This document shows positions 9,501-21,242 of a stretch of DNA of 64,000 bases, in pieces. Position 1 is the first letter of the stretch; the number at the start of each line of letters is the position of its first letter. This DNA comes from Linyphia triangularis (lineage: Eukaryota; Arthropoda; Arachnida; Araneae; Linyphiidae). The DNA is taken from contig OZ021722.1 in NCBI GenBank assembly GCA_963978545.1, positions 558,001-622,000 of the forward strand, read 5' to 3'. The notes beneath the pieces are model-generated. The model ran no database searches. It worked only from the letters and a program-made list of their open reading frames with translations, and had not been told where the DNA came from. The position numbers and the translations under genes are program-made.

Positions 9501-12214
9501 TTTTCAAACTTCCGCCATTTAAATTTTTTTTTTTTTTAACTCATCCAATGGTTATACGATAGCGGCATCTATAATAATTAAGAATCCGTCTGTTTTTTAT
9601 GTTTCAGATCACCAGGAGGGTTGGAATAATGCACGCCAGGACACCCTCTTTTTTTTTGACCCCCCATTTTGACTGCTCATAACTTTGTCAATTTTAATTT
9701 TTTTTTTTTAATAATTTTTTTATGTAATAATAAAACATCAATAAACAAATGATAAAAAAATTGATACTAAAAATATTTTTTGTTTCCTTTGTACAGCGCT
9801 TCAAAAACCGGGCGAAATTCATGCCTCTACAGTAGAATACTCCCTTAAAGTTTGTATCACTCTTTTGTCTAAATTTTCTTTCATTCATGATTTAAATTAT
9901 TTTTACGAGGGTTTGGCGCAGCATGGTCCTAGTTTTGCTTTTTCGCCACAAAAGTTAAACAACCAACCAATCATTGACTAGAGATGCCAATATTAAGAAA
10001 TATGTGTATTAAAAATATGTTATGCTCGTGATTATCACAATCAAAGGGGTGTAAGACGATAAATTCTTTTGTTTAATGAAATTATTATTGTTTTTTGTTT
10101 AATTTAATTAAAGTTTTTATTCGTAGTTTTACATTAAATTTCTCGTCCATTGAATAATTTCAAACCTATATAATACTTCCAGTGAATCATACTACTATTT
10201 TCCATATTATTTTTCAAAATCCAGGGAGTGCACCTTCCTGGTGGCAGTACGCCTGAATGTGCTTTAACTTTGAGTCTATGTGTGCAGGTTCACGGGTGGC
10301 CGGCAAAAGACCACCCACGAGTTTTTGATGGGTGGCAAGAACATGGCCATTGGACCGGTGGCCTTCAGTCTCATGGCCACCTACATGTCTGCCATCTCCG
10401 TGCTGGGCATGCCTGCCGAGACGTACATGTACGGGACGCAATTCCTCATGTGGATCGTCGGATCGCCGGTGGGGGCGCTGATCGCCGCCTATGGATTCCT
10501 GCCCGTCTTCTACGAGATGGACGTCTCCACTGCCTACGAGGTAAGATTATCACTCGCGCCACCACACTGTGTATTATAAGCTCCATAGGATTCGCTTGTC
10601 TGAAGTGGCTCCTGTATAATTACTTAAGAAACACTTCAAATAAGAGGCCAGCAATGGACTGAGAGGCACATTTAGGAACCTTATCGAACATCATTCTGAT
10701 TTTTTTAAAAAACAATGTAGAGAAATGTTAGTAGATAAGGAATCAACTGCTCTACCGGAACAAAAATGGACGAAACTATTGAAAAATCGACTTTGAAGAA
10801 AATCCGTTTGCCAAATGTATCACCAAAATCCTTTTTTGTCTGGTAACCCACCACTCTTAAACTTTCAATTACGAAAGTTGAAGACAAAATGTATTTTCTG
10901 TCGCCAAGAACTTTCATCGTTTATAAGTCAGCCAAGTTGACAATAATTTTTGCGCCATCAGTGACGTAATATTTATTGCCAACTTGGCTCACTTTTAAAA
11001 GTTGAAGACGAGAGAATAAATATAGCGTCTGTCTCATTGAAAATTAAAGAGCGGAGGATTATCACATAAAAAAGAATGCTCATTTTTTGCAAGTTATGAC
11101 GCAGTTAGTAATCGAATTTAGTTCCTTCAAAGTCGGTTTTTGAATAGTATCGGCAATTTTTCCCCCGGCAGACCAGTGGATTCGTGATCTACTAACATTT
11201 CTTTACATTCTTTAAGAAAATCAGACTGATGTTCAACTTGCCTCTCAGACTATACTTGAGTTGAGCTCACTGAATACGCTGTAGGAACAGATATCGTTAC
11301 ATCTTGTCGTCAAAGTTTCTTCTCACTTGGATCTCAGTTACCCGGATCTTAATGTGACGTGTACTTAATACTCACCAAATGTCTAGGATAAAGAAGTTTC
11401 TAAATGAAGTGGGCAAGCAGATTGTAACATGACTTTAGTACGATTTTTTTTTTTTTTTTTTTAATTTTTTTTATTATTGAAATATATTCATAAGATTGTT
11501 AAAGGGTTACTACTTCTTACTTTGCAAGTGACAACTAGTATTGAATGCGTTATTCGAATTGAATTTTGAAATACTTGTATAATCATTTTCTATTCTTAAG
11601 AGGTTGGTTTATTAGAGTTTACTGATGCAAAGGCAACGCCGAACAAGGTTCATGATGAATGGGAAACAGTACAATTAAAAACTGAAAGTTGTTCTCAAGT
11701 TATAGGGCCATCACAATGAGGACCTCGGGTTCGCTAAGGTCGTACTCGCAAGATGTGAGCCCCGATTCTTAATAGGAAGTCTTGATAAGGATTATACTCG
11801 CTATGTTACAATCTTCTAGCCCTGTGCATTTGAAAAACTTCTTTCGCCAAGATGGCGGAATTGGCGATGTTTTTCGATACACATTACATTGTCCTTTTCT
11901 GTGCGTGAAACAGAAAAAAAAATCAATCGTTGGAGGACTCAAGGTAAAAGAACTCTGTGTTAAAGACACTCGATTTTGAACTTTTAACGCTTTTGTCAAA
12001 ATTCTAGGGGAATTTCGAAGCTGGAGACGATTAGAACACCTTAAGAGGCATTAGCACAGAGGTTTTAAATAACATCGTTAGAGCCTTTTTTTAGCATCAA
12101 TTGCTGAAAAACGACGAAAATCTTAATGGTCCCATGCTATCACTAACCCATACACTAAATTTGAATATCGTAGATCACTTTGTCCGTGACTTATGCTGAT
12201 CAAGTACACACAGA

Positions 12215-12247
<33 letters not shown>

Positions 12248-15200
12248 AAACCAGGGTGTTTCAAAACGTGGAGTATACAAAATTGAAATTAAAAATTCCC
12301 CTTCCGATTCTAGACACTTCACAGATTCGAATGGTTTTATTTTTCGTGTTGAGCTCCTTTTCCTCTCAAAATACTCATAGATTGGCACTAAGCATGCAAA
12401 AATCAATACATGAAAACTTTTTAAACGCATTTTTCTGACAACTACCTTTTGTTGAGGTCACGACATCGTATCCGAAATGTTTCATATAAAAAAAGATCGT
12501 AAAGTTTATGAATTGCAGTAAAATTCATTCTACAATTCCAATGAATTTTACTTCAATGAAATTTTTTCAAGGTCTCGGAAAAATATTTTGATTTTTAAAT
12601 CCTTTATTACTTTCAATCACCCATATGTGTACATAAGGTAATGAAAGTATAGCATTCGGACAAAAAAAACACATTTGGTACATCCTGATTCAAAAAAGTG
12701 ATCTAGAAAAAATGTCTTTGTGTACGTGATCAGCATAACTCCCGAACAAATTGACCTACGATATTCAAATTTGGTGTGTGAGTTAGTGGTGGCCGTAGAA
12801 CCTACCATTAAGGTTTCGTCAAAATCACGCATGCTCATAAGGTAGCTGCCATTGAAAAAATCATGTTTTTCAATGATTGCTAAAAAACGCCACTAACGAT
12901 TTTGATAAAAATCACTGTGGTTATGCCTCTTAAGGTGTTCTAAACATTCTCACCTCCGAATTTTTCGTAAAAATGCTGTAATCAGGGTGCGTACGCGGCC
13001 TGGAAAACCTGGAAAGTCCTTGAATTTCATTATTTTTTTTCAAGGCCTTGAATAGCCTGGAAAAATAGGATTATTTCTAAAAAAGCCTGGAAAGTCCTTG
13101 AATTTCCCATTTTCAATTCTAAAACCATAAAATTCTCGTTCCCGTATTACCATTATTCTGACGTCACACTTTCTAACCGGTTCACATCTGTCAATCACAC
13201 TTGAATCGGTTCCTCCCGAGCGGCCCTGGAACGGCACGGTCACTATGACCTTTGACCTCTCCCCGAACGGGACAAAAAGTTGCACGATGAGTATCCGGTG
13301 GAAAGAGCAGGGTGCGTACGCGGCCTGGAAAACCTGGAAAGTCCTTGAATTTCATTATTTTTTTTCAAGGCCTTGAATAGCCTGGAAAAATAAGATTATT
13401 TCTAAGAAAGCCTGGAAAGTCCTTGAATTTCCCATTCCATAAAATTCTCGTTCCCGTATTACCATTATTCTGACGTCACACTTTCTAGCCGGTTCACTTT
13501 TGGCGGATCTGTCAATCACACTTGAATCGGTTCCTCCGTTGGTTCCTCCCGAGCGGCCCTGGAACGGCACGGTCACTATGACCTTTGACCTCTCCCCGAA
13601 CGGGACAAAAAGTTGCACGATGAGTATCCGGTGGAAAGAGGGTGTAATTTGATATGCAGGATATTTTCGCTTTTCTCTCTCTCTCCCTCATTAGGTGCAT
13701 TCTCAAACGACCAAAATTTTCCTCTGAGAGGATTTTGTGTTTGTTGGAAATGGAATGAAAAAGAGCGCGCTTAGCATATTTGTTTATAAAATATCGAAGG
13801 AAAAAGAATCGAATTAATCGCACTATGTGGATTCATCCCATTGTTTAGAGCCGATCAACATTCGGTATGTTCTTCTGTCTTTACCCGCAGTTAAGGGAAG
13901 ACAAAGTAAAAAATTTCAACTTTTTCCGGATGTCGATTGAGAGCTTCGACGAGTTGGTGGAGAAATTATGTTCCAGACTGCAAAAACCCGACACTAACTA
14001 TCGGAGGAGTATATCGCCTACAGAGAAAATAGCAGTTACGCTTCGGTATTGTATTATGATTTATATCATTCTTTCATTTATGTCGATTCCTATTTAAAGA
14101 AAGAAGAATTTCTTTTTCTGTAGAAGGTGAAGGGTATGTAATTTTTTATATTAATTACTAAAATGGCCTACTTTAAAGCCGTGAAAGTTATTAACTAAGG
14201 TTGCTGGGAAAAAAAAACCTTCCAATTTTATTAAATTTATTTTGAGCTCATTAAAAAAATTCTAATTACAGGGATGTAAGAGCTGTTCCAATTGCGCCAA
14301 AGTGCGCCAAACTGACTACCCTGCTCCAAACTGCGCCAAAAACCTCTTTTCGGTTAAGATTGCGCCGAACTGCGCCAAAAAATCATTTTTTGACTTGAAA
14401 AACTACTTGGCTAGAATTTTGTCCCGAAATTTTTCAAAATTATCAAAAACGTCACCAACAAAGCGATAAAGAGTATTTTGCCCTTCAAGGGCGTTTTTCG
14501 TCAGTTAACGTGCCGGAAAAGGTTCGCACTTGAAAATACATATTACAATCTCTCAGTTTTGTTGTAGGTTTTTCGAACTATAAAGAAGTAGTAAATGAAT
14601 CAGTGTGTATCCGATTTAAATCTGTTTTCTTGGCTGATTTTAGGTATAGAAAATTAATACTTTTTTTATATACTTATAGAATACATGTTTTTTTTTTTTT
14701 TGTTTTTTTTACTGAGACTTCGTGCTAAAAATAGAATACAAGTATTGTATTTTTCACACAAGCAATCTTAGTGCATCTGGTTTAGATTTGCACTCTTGCC
14801 TGGTTTCAATAATGAAGAAATATATAGCTTTCTTTAAACTAAAAGAAAGCTTTTTAATTTCTAAACTTAATCCAATTGACAGCCCCCCTCCCCAAACATT
14901 TCCAGGCTTAATTTCTAAGTCATCGGTAAAACGGGATTTGAATTTTGAACTTGCCTTTTTGATTATCTGGAAGGATTGGTGACTATTGGTAAATGATTTT
15001 TTGGCAACGCTGGATGTTGGATCATGATTTTGACTTGGCAACGAACGGGAAAACGCATATTACGTCATTCTTTTATTGTAGCCAATTCCCAGAAAAAGCG
15101 CAAAGTCGTACTCTAGACTAGAAATTTTACGAAGAACTTGAATGGGGGATTTAAGCTATGTCTTTATTTAAAAAAAAGTAAGGATTTCTTGTATTTACAA

Positions 15201-18200
15201 ATATTTGTTCCTTTAAATTAGCGATAGGAAAGATCAGGGATTCGCGGCAGTATGCCCCTTGCTCCGTTAAACTTCAACCAACCAACCAGGGATTCGCGCT
15301 TTAAATTCAAACTGTAGAAGGCATGAAATCAATCTTTATGCATCCAATTTGGATATTTTTTTCTTGCCTGTTTGTAAGTAAAAATAATAAATATTTTTCT
15401 TAGTACTTTAAGAGTGCATGATTATTTTTTTGGCACATATTTAAAAAAAAAAAAACTAACCAAATAACCACAGACTTAAGATCATTTTGTTTCCATTGAC
15501 CTTGAGATTTCACATGGGAACCCTCTATAATCCATTTAGACAGTGGAGAATGTTAGAAAACAAACCACTACAAAAATTAATATTTTTCAGCTTGCCTTGT
15601 TTTAGTTTATTATTTAATTACATTAGAAGTTATTTCTTTATGTTAAATGCTATAGTATAATTGGCTAATTTCAGTTAGAGGTTTTAATTTGTTTGAGTTT
15701 AAAAAAAAATTATCTTCCAATAAACAAATAGCCATAAAAAACCTGCTAAGTGAAGCTATCAGTCCAAACAAGTTATGAAATCTAATGCTTGCCGCTAAGC
15801 AGCCTTGTTTCACTTTTTTTGCTTGGGGGGGGGGGAGGAAGTACTTTGTATCGAATTAAATTATTTTGGATTATTGGGAAGAACTTCTATAGGTAATTGG
15901 TACTAGGCAGACTAGAGTTTTTAAAGAAAAAAATCTTATTTCATCAGTTGTTAAAAGTAGCTCTAACTGAGATTATTTCGAAAAACTTTCAGTGATGAAC
16001 CGAACCTTATGATTGGTTGGTTAGTTTTTGTGGCGCAAAAGCAACACTAGGGCCATGCTGTGCCCCGAACCTTATGATATCATGTCATCATTGAAAACTT
16101 CCTAATATTTTAATTGTTGGCAAAGAGGTTAATAAATGCCATGCTTTTTAATTTATTTTTTGAGTAATGCAATCAAATTAATAATTGTAAATTTAGAATG
16201 CAAACGTATTTATGAACAAGTTGCACCTTTTTTTTACTTTATATTAATTTGAAATATCAAGGTTGAAATATACAAAAATATTTGCTTCATCACTAATTTA
16301 AATGTAATAATTTTCTGCTCCAAAACCACATTTTGCTGCTCCAAAATCGTATTTTTACTCTAAGCCGAAGGAGGGGGTTTAAAAAATTACTCGCTTTTTT
16401 CGAGTTATCGAAGAACTTGTGAAAATGATGGCTATATCTATTTCTGTGGCTAAAAATTATCGACTCCGAGATGGAAACCTCAGGGAATTTTTTTTCTGAA
16501 AATGTGTATGAACCCTGTTTAAAGAATAGTATCTCTAAATAAAGTACTAAAATTTAATGTGATTTGAATGTCCACATAAGTAGGAATAGTTGTTTATTTA
16601 CTTAGTTTAAATTATTTTCAGAAAAAATGTTAACTAGAATAATTAATGTTTAAATAATAATTAATGACAAATTTTATTTATAAATACGTGTACGTGTAAT
16701 TAGAAAAGAATTAACCCGGTTTAAACAAAAAAAACTGGTTTAAACCCAAAAAAAACTTTTTTTTTTAACCTAGTTTTTTTCCTTATCCTGGTAAGAGGTA
16801 TAATCATACCTGCCAACTTGTACGAATTATCCGTACAATGTACGGATTTTTACTATTTTGTACGGGTGTACGAACAGCTAAAAAAATCGTACGGATTTCA
16901 CGGTACTTTTCGTTTTTTCCCTAAAACCGTTTTTTTTATTTTTTTTATTTTTATATATAAATATTTTTTCAAGTCACCAACGAAACCGAAACGATTTTCC
17001 AAAGCTGCCGCGTCAGTCAAAATATTTATTCACACTCCAAGATTGCGCATATGTTCAGCACTAAAGCGCGATGGCGAGGATGCATTGTTTTCTTTTCTGT
17101 TGCCGACTTGATTTGGCAAACCAAACCACTTCTTCGATTTTTCGGGCTTTACAGGTTATTAAAGAAGCAGAAAACCGAAAGTGCTTTAGTTTTTTAATTC
17201 TACCTTCTTTTGGACTGGACTCCAAAACGTAAATAATAGTACTGGACTTGCGCGTAAATAATAGCCCTAAACCACGGCGCCGAGGATGCACTGTTTTGAT
17301 TTGTGTTGCCGACGGGACCTGGCGAACCAAACAACTATTGCGTTGCCTCAGACTTAAGAGATTAACTAAGAATCTGAAAACCAAAAATGCTTTAGATTTT
17401 GGTTCTTCCTTCTGTTTGGAAAGTACAATAATGTTGCGCGTATATAATAAAAGCACTTAAGCGCGGCGCCGGAAATTCATTGTTTTCATCTGTGTTGACG
17501 ACGGGATTTGGCGAACCAAGCAACTGTTTCGTTATCTCGAACTTTAGAGATTAATAAAGTAGAAAACTGAAAGTGCTTTAGTTTTTTTTATTCTTTCATC
17601 TTTTGGACCGTACTCTCCAACGCTGCGCACTAAATCGCGACACCGCCGTTTTCAATCGTTTTGGCGGCACTCATCGAACGACTGTTTCGTTTTCTCGGAC
17701 TTTAGAGATTAAAGCACTTTCGGTTTTCAGCTTCTTTGTTAGTCTTAATTATTTATTTTAAAATATCCAAGTTAAACAATCCTGGTGTAAGACTCCAGAA
17801 AATATCAAGTTTTTTTGGAGTTTACTTCAAACCAAGCAGTTTACTTCTAATCATCAGAAATTTAAACAAAGAAACAAATTTTGCATTCTGCGCCATCTAT
17901 GCATCTGATATTAAGATTTCTCATGGAGAATTTACTGATGTCGAAGTTCATATCAATTCTAAAAAGTACAGTGACAACATCAAATGTAATAATAAGAATT
18001 CAAAAGCCTGCATAATTGATATTTGTGCGTGTGATTAAACACTAAATACCACCAACTCATTGTATGTTTCACTAGAGTTTTTGTGTCATAAAGCATGTTT
18101 TATTTAGGTGTAATGTTGACTAAATCATAAACCTCATCAGAGATTTCATCGTAAAGTTTAAGTTTGATTTATTTTTAAATCCGAGTTAGTTTTTTATTTT

Positions 18201-18811
18201 ATAATTTTCATTTTGTGCTAAAATGTAACAATTAGTTATATTTGAGAGCAATTTAATATTATACAATTTTTTTTTTTTTTGCATTTGTAATAGAATTACT
18301 ATTATTTCTATATTACATTCATAAATATTGTCGCTATTTGACTTTCCATGAGTCACAGGAATGCAAATATTTGTTCCGTAAAAATTGTACTAATTTGAAA
18401 ATGCCAATGTTGGCAGGTATGTATAATTATCAATAAATATATGTGGTTGCATCTTAGTTGTTAAGTAATAAGTATTTTAATTCTTTTTGCAACTTCGTTA
18501 ATTAAAAAAAATATATAAAAATTAAATTTTGGTATCGAATCTGCAACGGTAAAATAGGGCCTTGAATTTTGTTGAAATATCCTTGAAAAGGGCCTTGAAA
18601 GTCCTTGAATTTCACTTCCAAAAAAGTGTATGCACCCTGTGTAATGGCGTAAAAAGTTGAAAAATGAATGGATTCAACACAGAGTTCTCTTTGTTTGAGC
18701 ATAGCTTATCAACGATAGTTTTTGTTTTCCTCTTCTCAGTTTCACTTATGAGAAAGGATAATATAAGAATTATCGAAAAGTATATTGCCAAATTTCCCAT
18801 TTTGACAAAGT

Positions 18812-18858
<47 letters not shown>

Positions 18859-21203
18859 CCCATATTGCAATTATTGCAAAAAATATTGCCAAACTGGCAA
18901 TTTTTACTAAGCGAATGATGAAAATATAAAAACAATAAATATCACAAATCCACATCAGCAATATAGTGTATTTGAAAGTTGGGCGATGTTCCACACCCCT
19001 AGTATTAAATTCGATTTTGTGTGTTTCTCGATGGCGGAAAAATAAGCGGAAGCCTAATTAACCCCCTTGCCGTCATCCAATCGGGCTGAAACTTAGCAGA
19101 TAGATTCAATGTCGATAACAATGCGTTCTGTCAAATTTGGACGGCTGTCACTATCACTAGAAGGTAGCTTTTCTGGAATAATAATAAACCAACTTGCCGT
19201 CATCCAATCGCGCGGTAATCATCGATAGTTGACAAAATTATCTTTCTTTTTGACAAAATTATTTTTAAAAAATAAATACTAAAATTGCTTTAATCAGAAT
19301 AAATTAAAGATATTAAGATGTGATTGCATAAATTCTTATTCATTTTTGATGAATAAATTTTGAAAAGTTAACCGCACATTTTGCTGATAAAGATGTTTTC
19401 AGTATTATATGCCAACACCAAGTACACGCTGGCAACAAAAACGGTGCTTTGATAATGAATATAAAAATTGGCAATACGTCTAAAGGATTTATATCAAAAA
19501 CTTTGTTTTTATGGATTATATTATTAGTTGTAAATCATTTAATTTTTTTTTCTATGATTTCAATCTGTTTCATATTATAGTACTTGGAAAAACGATTCGG
19601 ACAAACAACAAGAACAATTGCAGCTGGATTTTTCACTCTACAAATGGTAAAATTTTCAATTAATTCACATACATTTTTAAGGTTAGACTTCTCAATAAGT
19701 CTCTGGGTTAAAAAGTAAACTTTTATCTGCAGATGAGATTTGCATTTTACCCGCTATAACAAATAAAGACACTCTACCATCTAAACTTTTTATTGATTAT
19801 TGTATTTCTAAATAAAAAATAGATGTCACAGATTTCAATTTAAACGAAAGAGCAATATTTCATGCAAAAAATTTAAATTCTTTTTCATTTAAAATATTTA
19901 ACAATTTCAAATTTTTAATCTTTTTTTAAAATGCTAAGGCTTTTTTAAATACTAAAATTTTTTGCCACAATTATTTTTTGAATATCTTTAAACTGTATTA
20001 TATTATAATTGGCATTCAAATATTGAATACTTGTAGTTATTAATTATAATATAAATGTTTATTCATAATAACAGGAAAAAATCCTGGAAATCTGCAACAA
20101 TATTACTTTAGTGTTAAAAAAATGAGAATTACAACATATTTTGTTAATTAGAATACCGATTTATAAAATAGACATATTTCACAATATGCTTTAAAAATTC
20201 AGATCTCTCCATGTATTAGGAAAAAAAAGCCTTAGCGTTTCTAAAAACCTAATATCAACAAAACACAAACAGTGAGAAAAATCGATTTAAAGTATTAGTT
20301 TTCTTATAAAGATTATCCAGCCTAAAATTGCACATAACTCATTAAAAAAAACGTGGAGACAGTTTTAATCAGTCTATCTCAAACTACAGTTTAAAATATT
20401 TGAAAATTTTTTTAGTTTTTGGGGTAGAATGTCCCTTAAAGAGTAAAAAATCCCGAATTGCAACGTGCGGAGAAAAACAGCACACAATAAAATAGAAGAC
20501 ATTTTTCTTGCTTCAAAACATTTTCTTTCACTAACTAAACCTTACTTTACTGTCTAAACTTATTATTTTCTTATTATTGTAAGGTGATAAGAAAATATTG
20601 TTCTTGTCAGAGAAAATGATGACTTATTTAAATAAAAATCTATAATTTCTTCTTCTTTCGACTCCAACTTCAACAGAAGCTTCGGATAATCCAGGGAAAT
20701 AAACAAAGCGCTACTTTCAAAGGAAAATTCAATTGATTCTCATTTACAGGACCCGGGGAAACTTTTTCAGAAAACTTGATAATACCAATGCTGGTTTTTA
20801 AAAATAATTTCCAAAAATTTCTAAAAACTAGCTTAGAAACGCTTTTTTTTTTTATGTTTTGGACATTTTCAATGCCAGAGGGGCGCGGATAGAAATTGAA
20901 CAAAATTGACAAAAAATTTTGTGCGTTTTAACTGACCCATTAGACAACTTTTCCACACTATTCCAAGACAGGTTTCGAAAAAATATTTTTTCGGTCCACC
21001 TTAACGTCCAATCTGTTACGATTTTGGGACATTTAGGTACATTTTTGCTCAAAGCAAGAGAGGGGCGCGGCTTAATATTGTGCAAAATGGACGAAATTTT
21101 TTGCGTGTTCTAACTGATATATTAGGCAACTATTCCATGCTATACCAACGTCGGTTTTTAAAAAATAATTTTCAAAAATTTCCAAAAAATGACCTTAAAG
21201 TGC

Positions 21204-21242
<39 letters not shown>

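Larger units (their letters stand above)
6980..9968 (+). mobile_element. Degenerate I/Jockey-type LINE, interrupted by a palindromic insertion
   Basis: Fragments of one non-LTR retrotransposon lie in order: N-terminal RT region from about 6990 ([16 protein letters not shown], then a stop), RT core 7281-8048, RNase H 8353-8894, a C-terminal cysteine/histidine region (about 8950-9080, shifted frames) and a 3' tail with CAACCAACCAATC at about 9955-9968. Stops and frameshifts show it is dead. The 5' end is truncated. The tail beyond 9133 is split by the TTAA palindrome. The same tail occurs as tiny insertions at 16013 (minus strand). Possession of RNase H fits the I-like groups of the Jockey/I superfamily. 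Confidence 0.8.
6517..10287 (+). other. Intron 1
   Basis: GT-AG intron of 3.8 kb. It contains a short hairpin repeat (6833-6946), a decayed LINE (about 6980-9968) and a palindromic TTAA element inside the LINE tail. The remaining 9970-10260 is AT-rich with no feature seen. Confidence 0.85.
14269..16517. mobile_element. Possible CAGGG-ended element (weak)
   Basis: Begins CAGGGATGTAAGAGCTG, with GCGCCAAACTGCGCC-type repeats at 14292-14383, and ends GTGTATGAACCCTG at 16517, with CTGCTCCAAAA repeats at 16315-16350. The termini are only short inverted matches and flanks TAATTA / TTTAAA do not duplicate, so the pairing may be accidental. No coding region; contains the two tiny retroposed tails below. 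Confidence 0.3.
16805..18421 (+). mobile_element. CATACCTGCC element, copy 1 (1617 bp, 6-bp target duplication)
   Basis: Starts CATACCTGCCAACTTGTACG and ends AATGTTGGCAGGTATG; the inverted termini share CATACCTGCCAAC. TATAAT flanks both sides (16799-16804, 18422-18427). About 95% or more identical by eye to copy 2 at 32228-33848. Inside are GTACGGA motifs near the left end, four degenerate tandem units of roughly 190 bp (about 17060-17740; each with TTGCCGACGGGA, GGCGAACCAAACAACT, AAAGTGCTTTAG), then a 97-codon frame with a zinc-finger-like pattern. Too short for a transposase, hence non-autonomous. Superfamily unknown. Confidence 0.85.
12983..18639. mobile_element. 5.66-kb CAGGG-ended insertion with 6-bp target duplication
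   Basis: Left end CAGGGTGCGTACGCGGCCTG, right end ...AAGTGTATGCACCCTG; both ends share TGAAATTCAAGGACTTTC-type sequence in inverted orientation. TGTAAT precedes (12977-12982) and follows (18640-18645). The host repeat M4 reads through without the extra TGTAAT in its relative at about 58990 (AAAATGCTTTAATTGTGTAA), which acts as an empty site. The left-end region is present twice in tandem. Inside are a Harbinger-type remnant and other elements, but no transposase that could move this element, so it is non-autonomous or destroyed. The superfamily is unsettled; CAGGG termini resemble hAT, whose target duplications are normally 8 bp. Confidence 0.7.
10541..19580 (+). other. Intron 2
   Basis: GT-AG, 9.0 kb. 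From 5' to 3': a repeat block shared with intron 4 (10659-11248), a partial copy of MITE family M1 (about 11389-11410 and 11755-11830), a palindromic repeat split by a 5.66-kb insertion (11990-19002), then a block shared with introns 4 and 8 that ends at the acceptor. Confidence 0.8.

Noticed and set aside
9159..9888. Two similar 64-70 residue frames on opposite strands ([12 protein letters not shown]...)
   Set aside because: They are the same palindrome arm read from each side, low in complexity and rich in poly-A/T.
10228..10662. Alternative +1 frame of 144 codons over exon 2
   Set aside because: It is an out-of-frame reading of a GC-rich transporter exon running past its donor.
13040..13823. 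Minus-strand frames with [20 protein letters not shown]
   Set aside because: Their near-identity reflects the tandem duplication of a transposon end; no start context or protein family supports a gene.
14269..16517. Well-defined hAT element
   Set aside because: CAGGG/CCCTG ends are present but flanks do not duplicate and the inverted match is short; listed only as weak.
17061..17456. Minus-strand frame of 131 codons inside the CATACCTGCC element
   Set aside because: It runs across the tandem DNA units and is not preserved at equal length in copy 2, where it is split.
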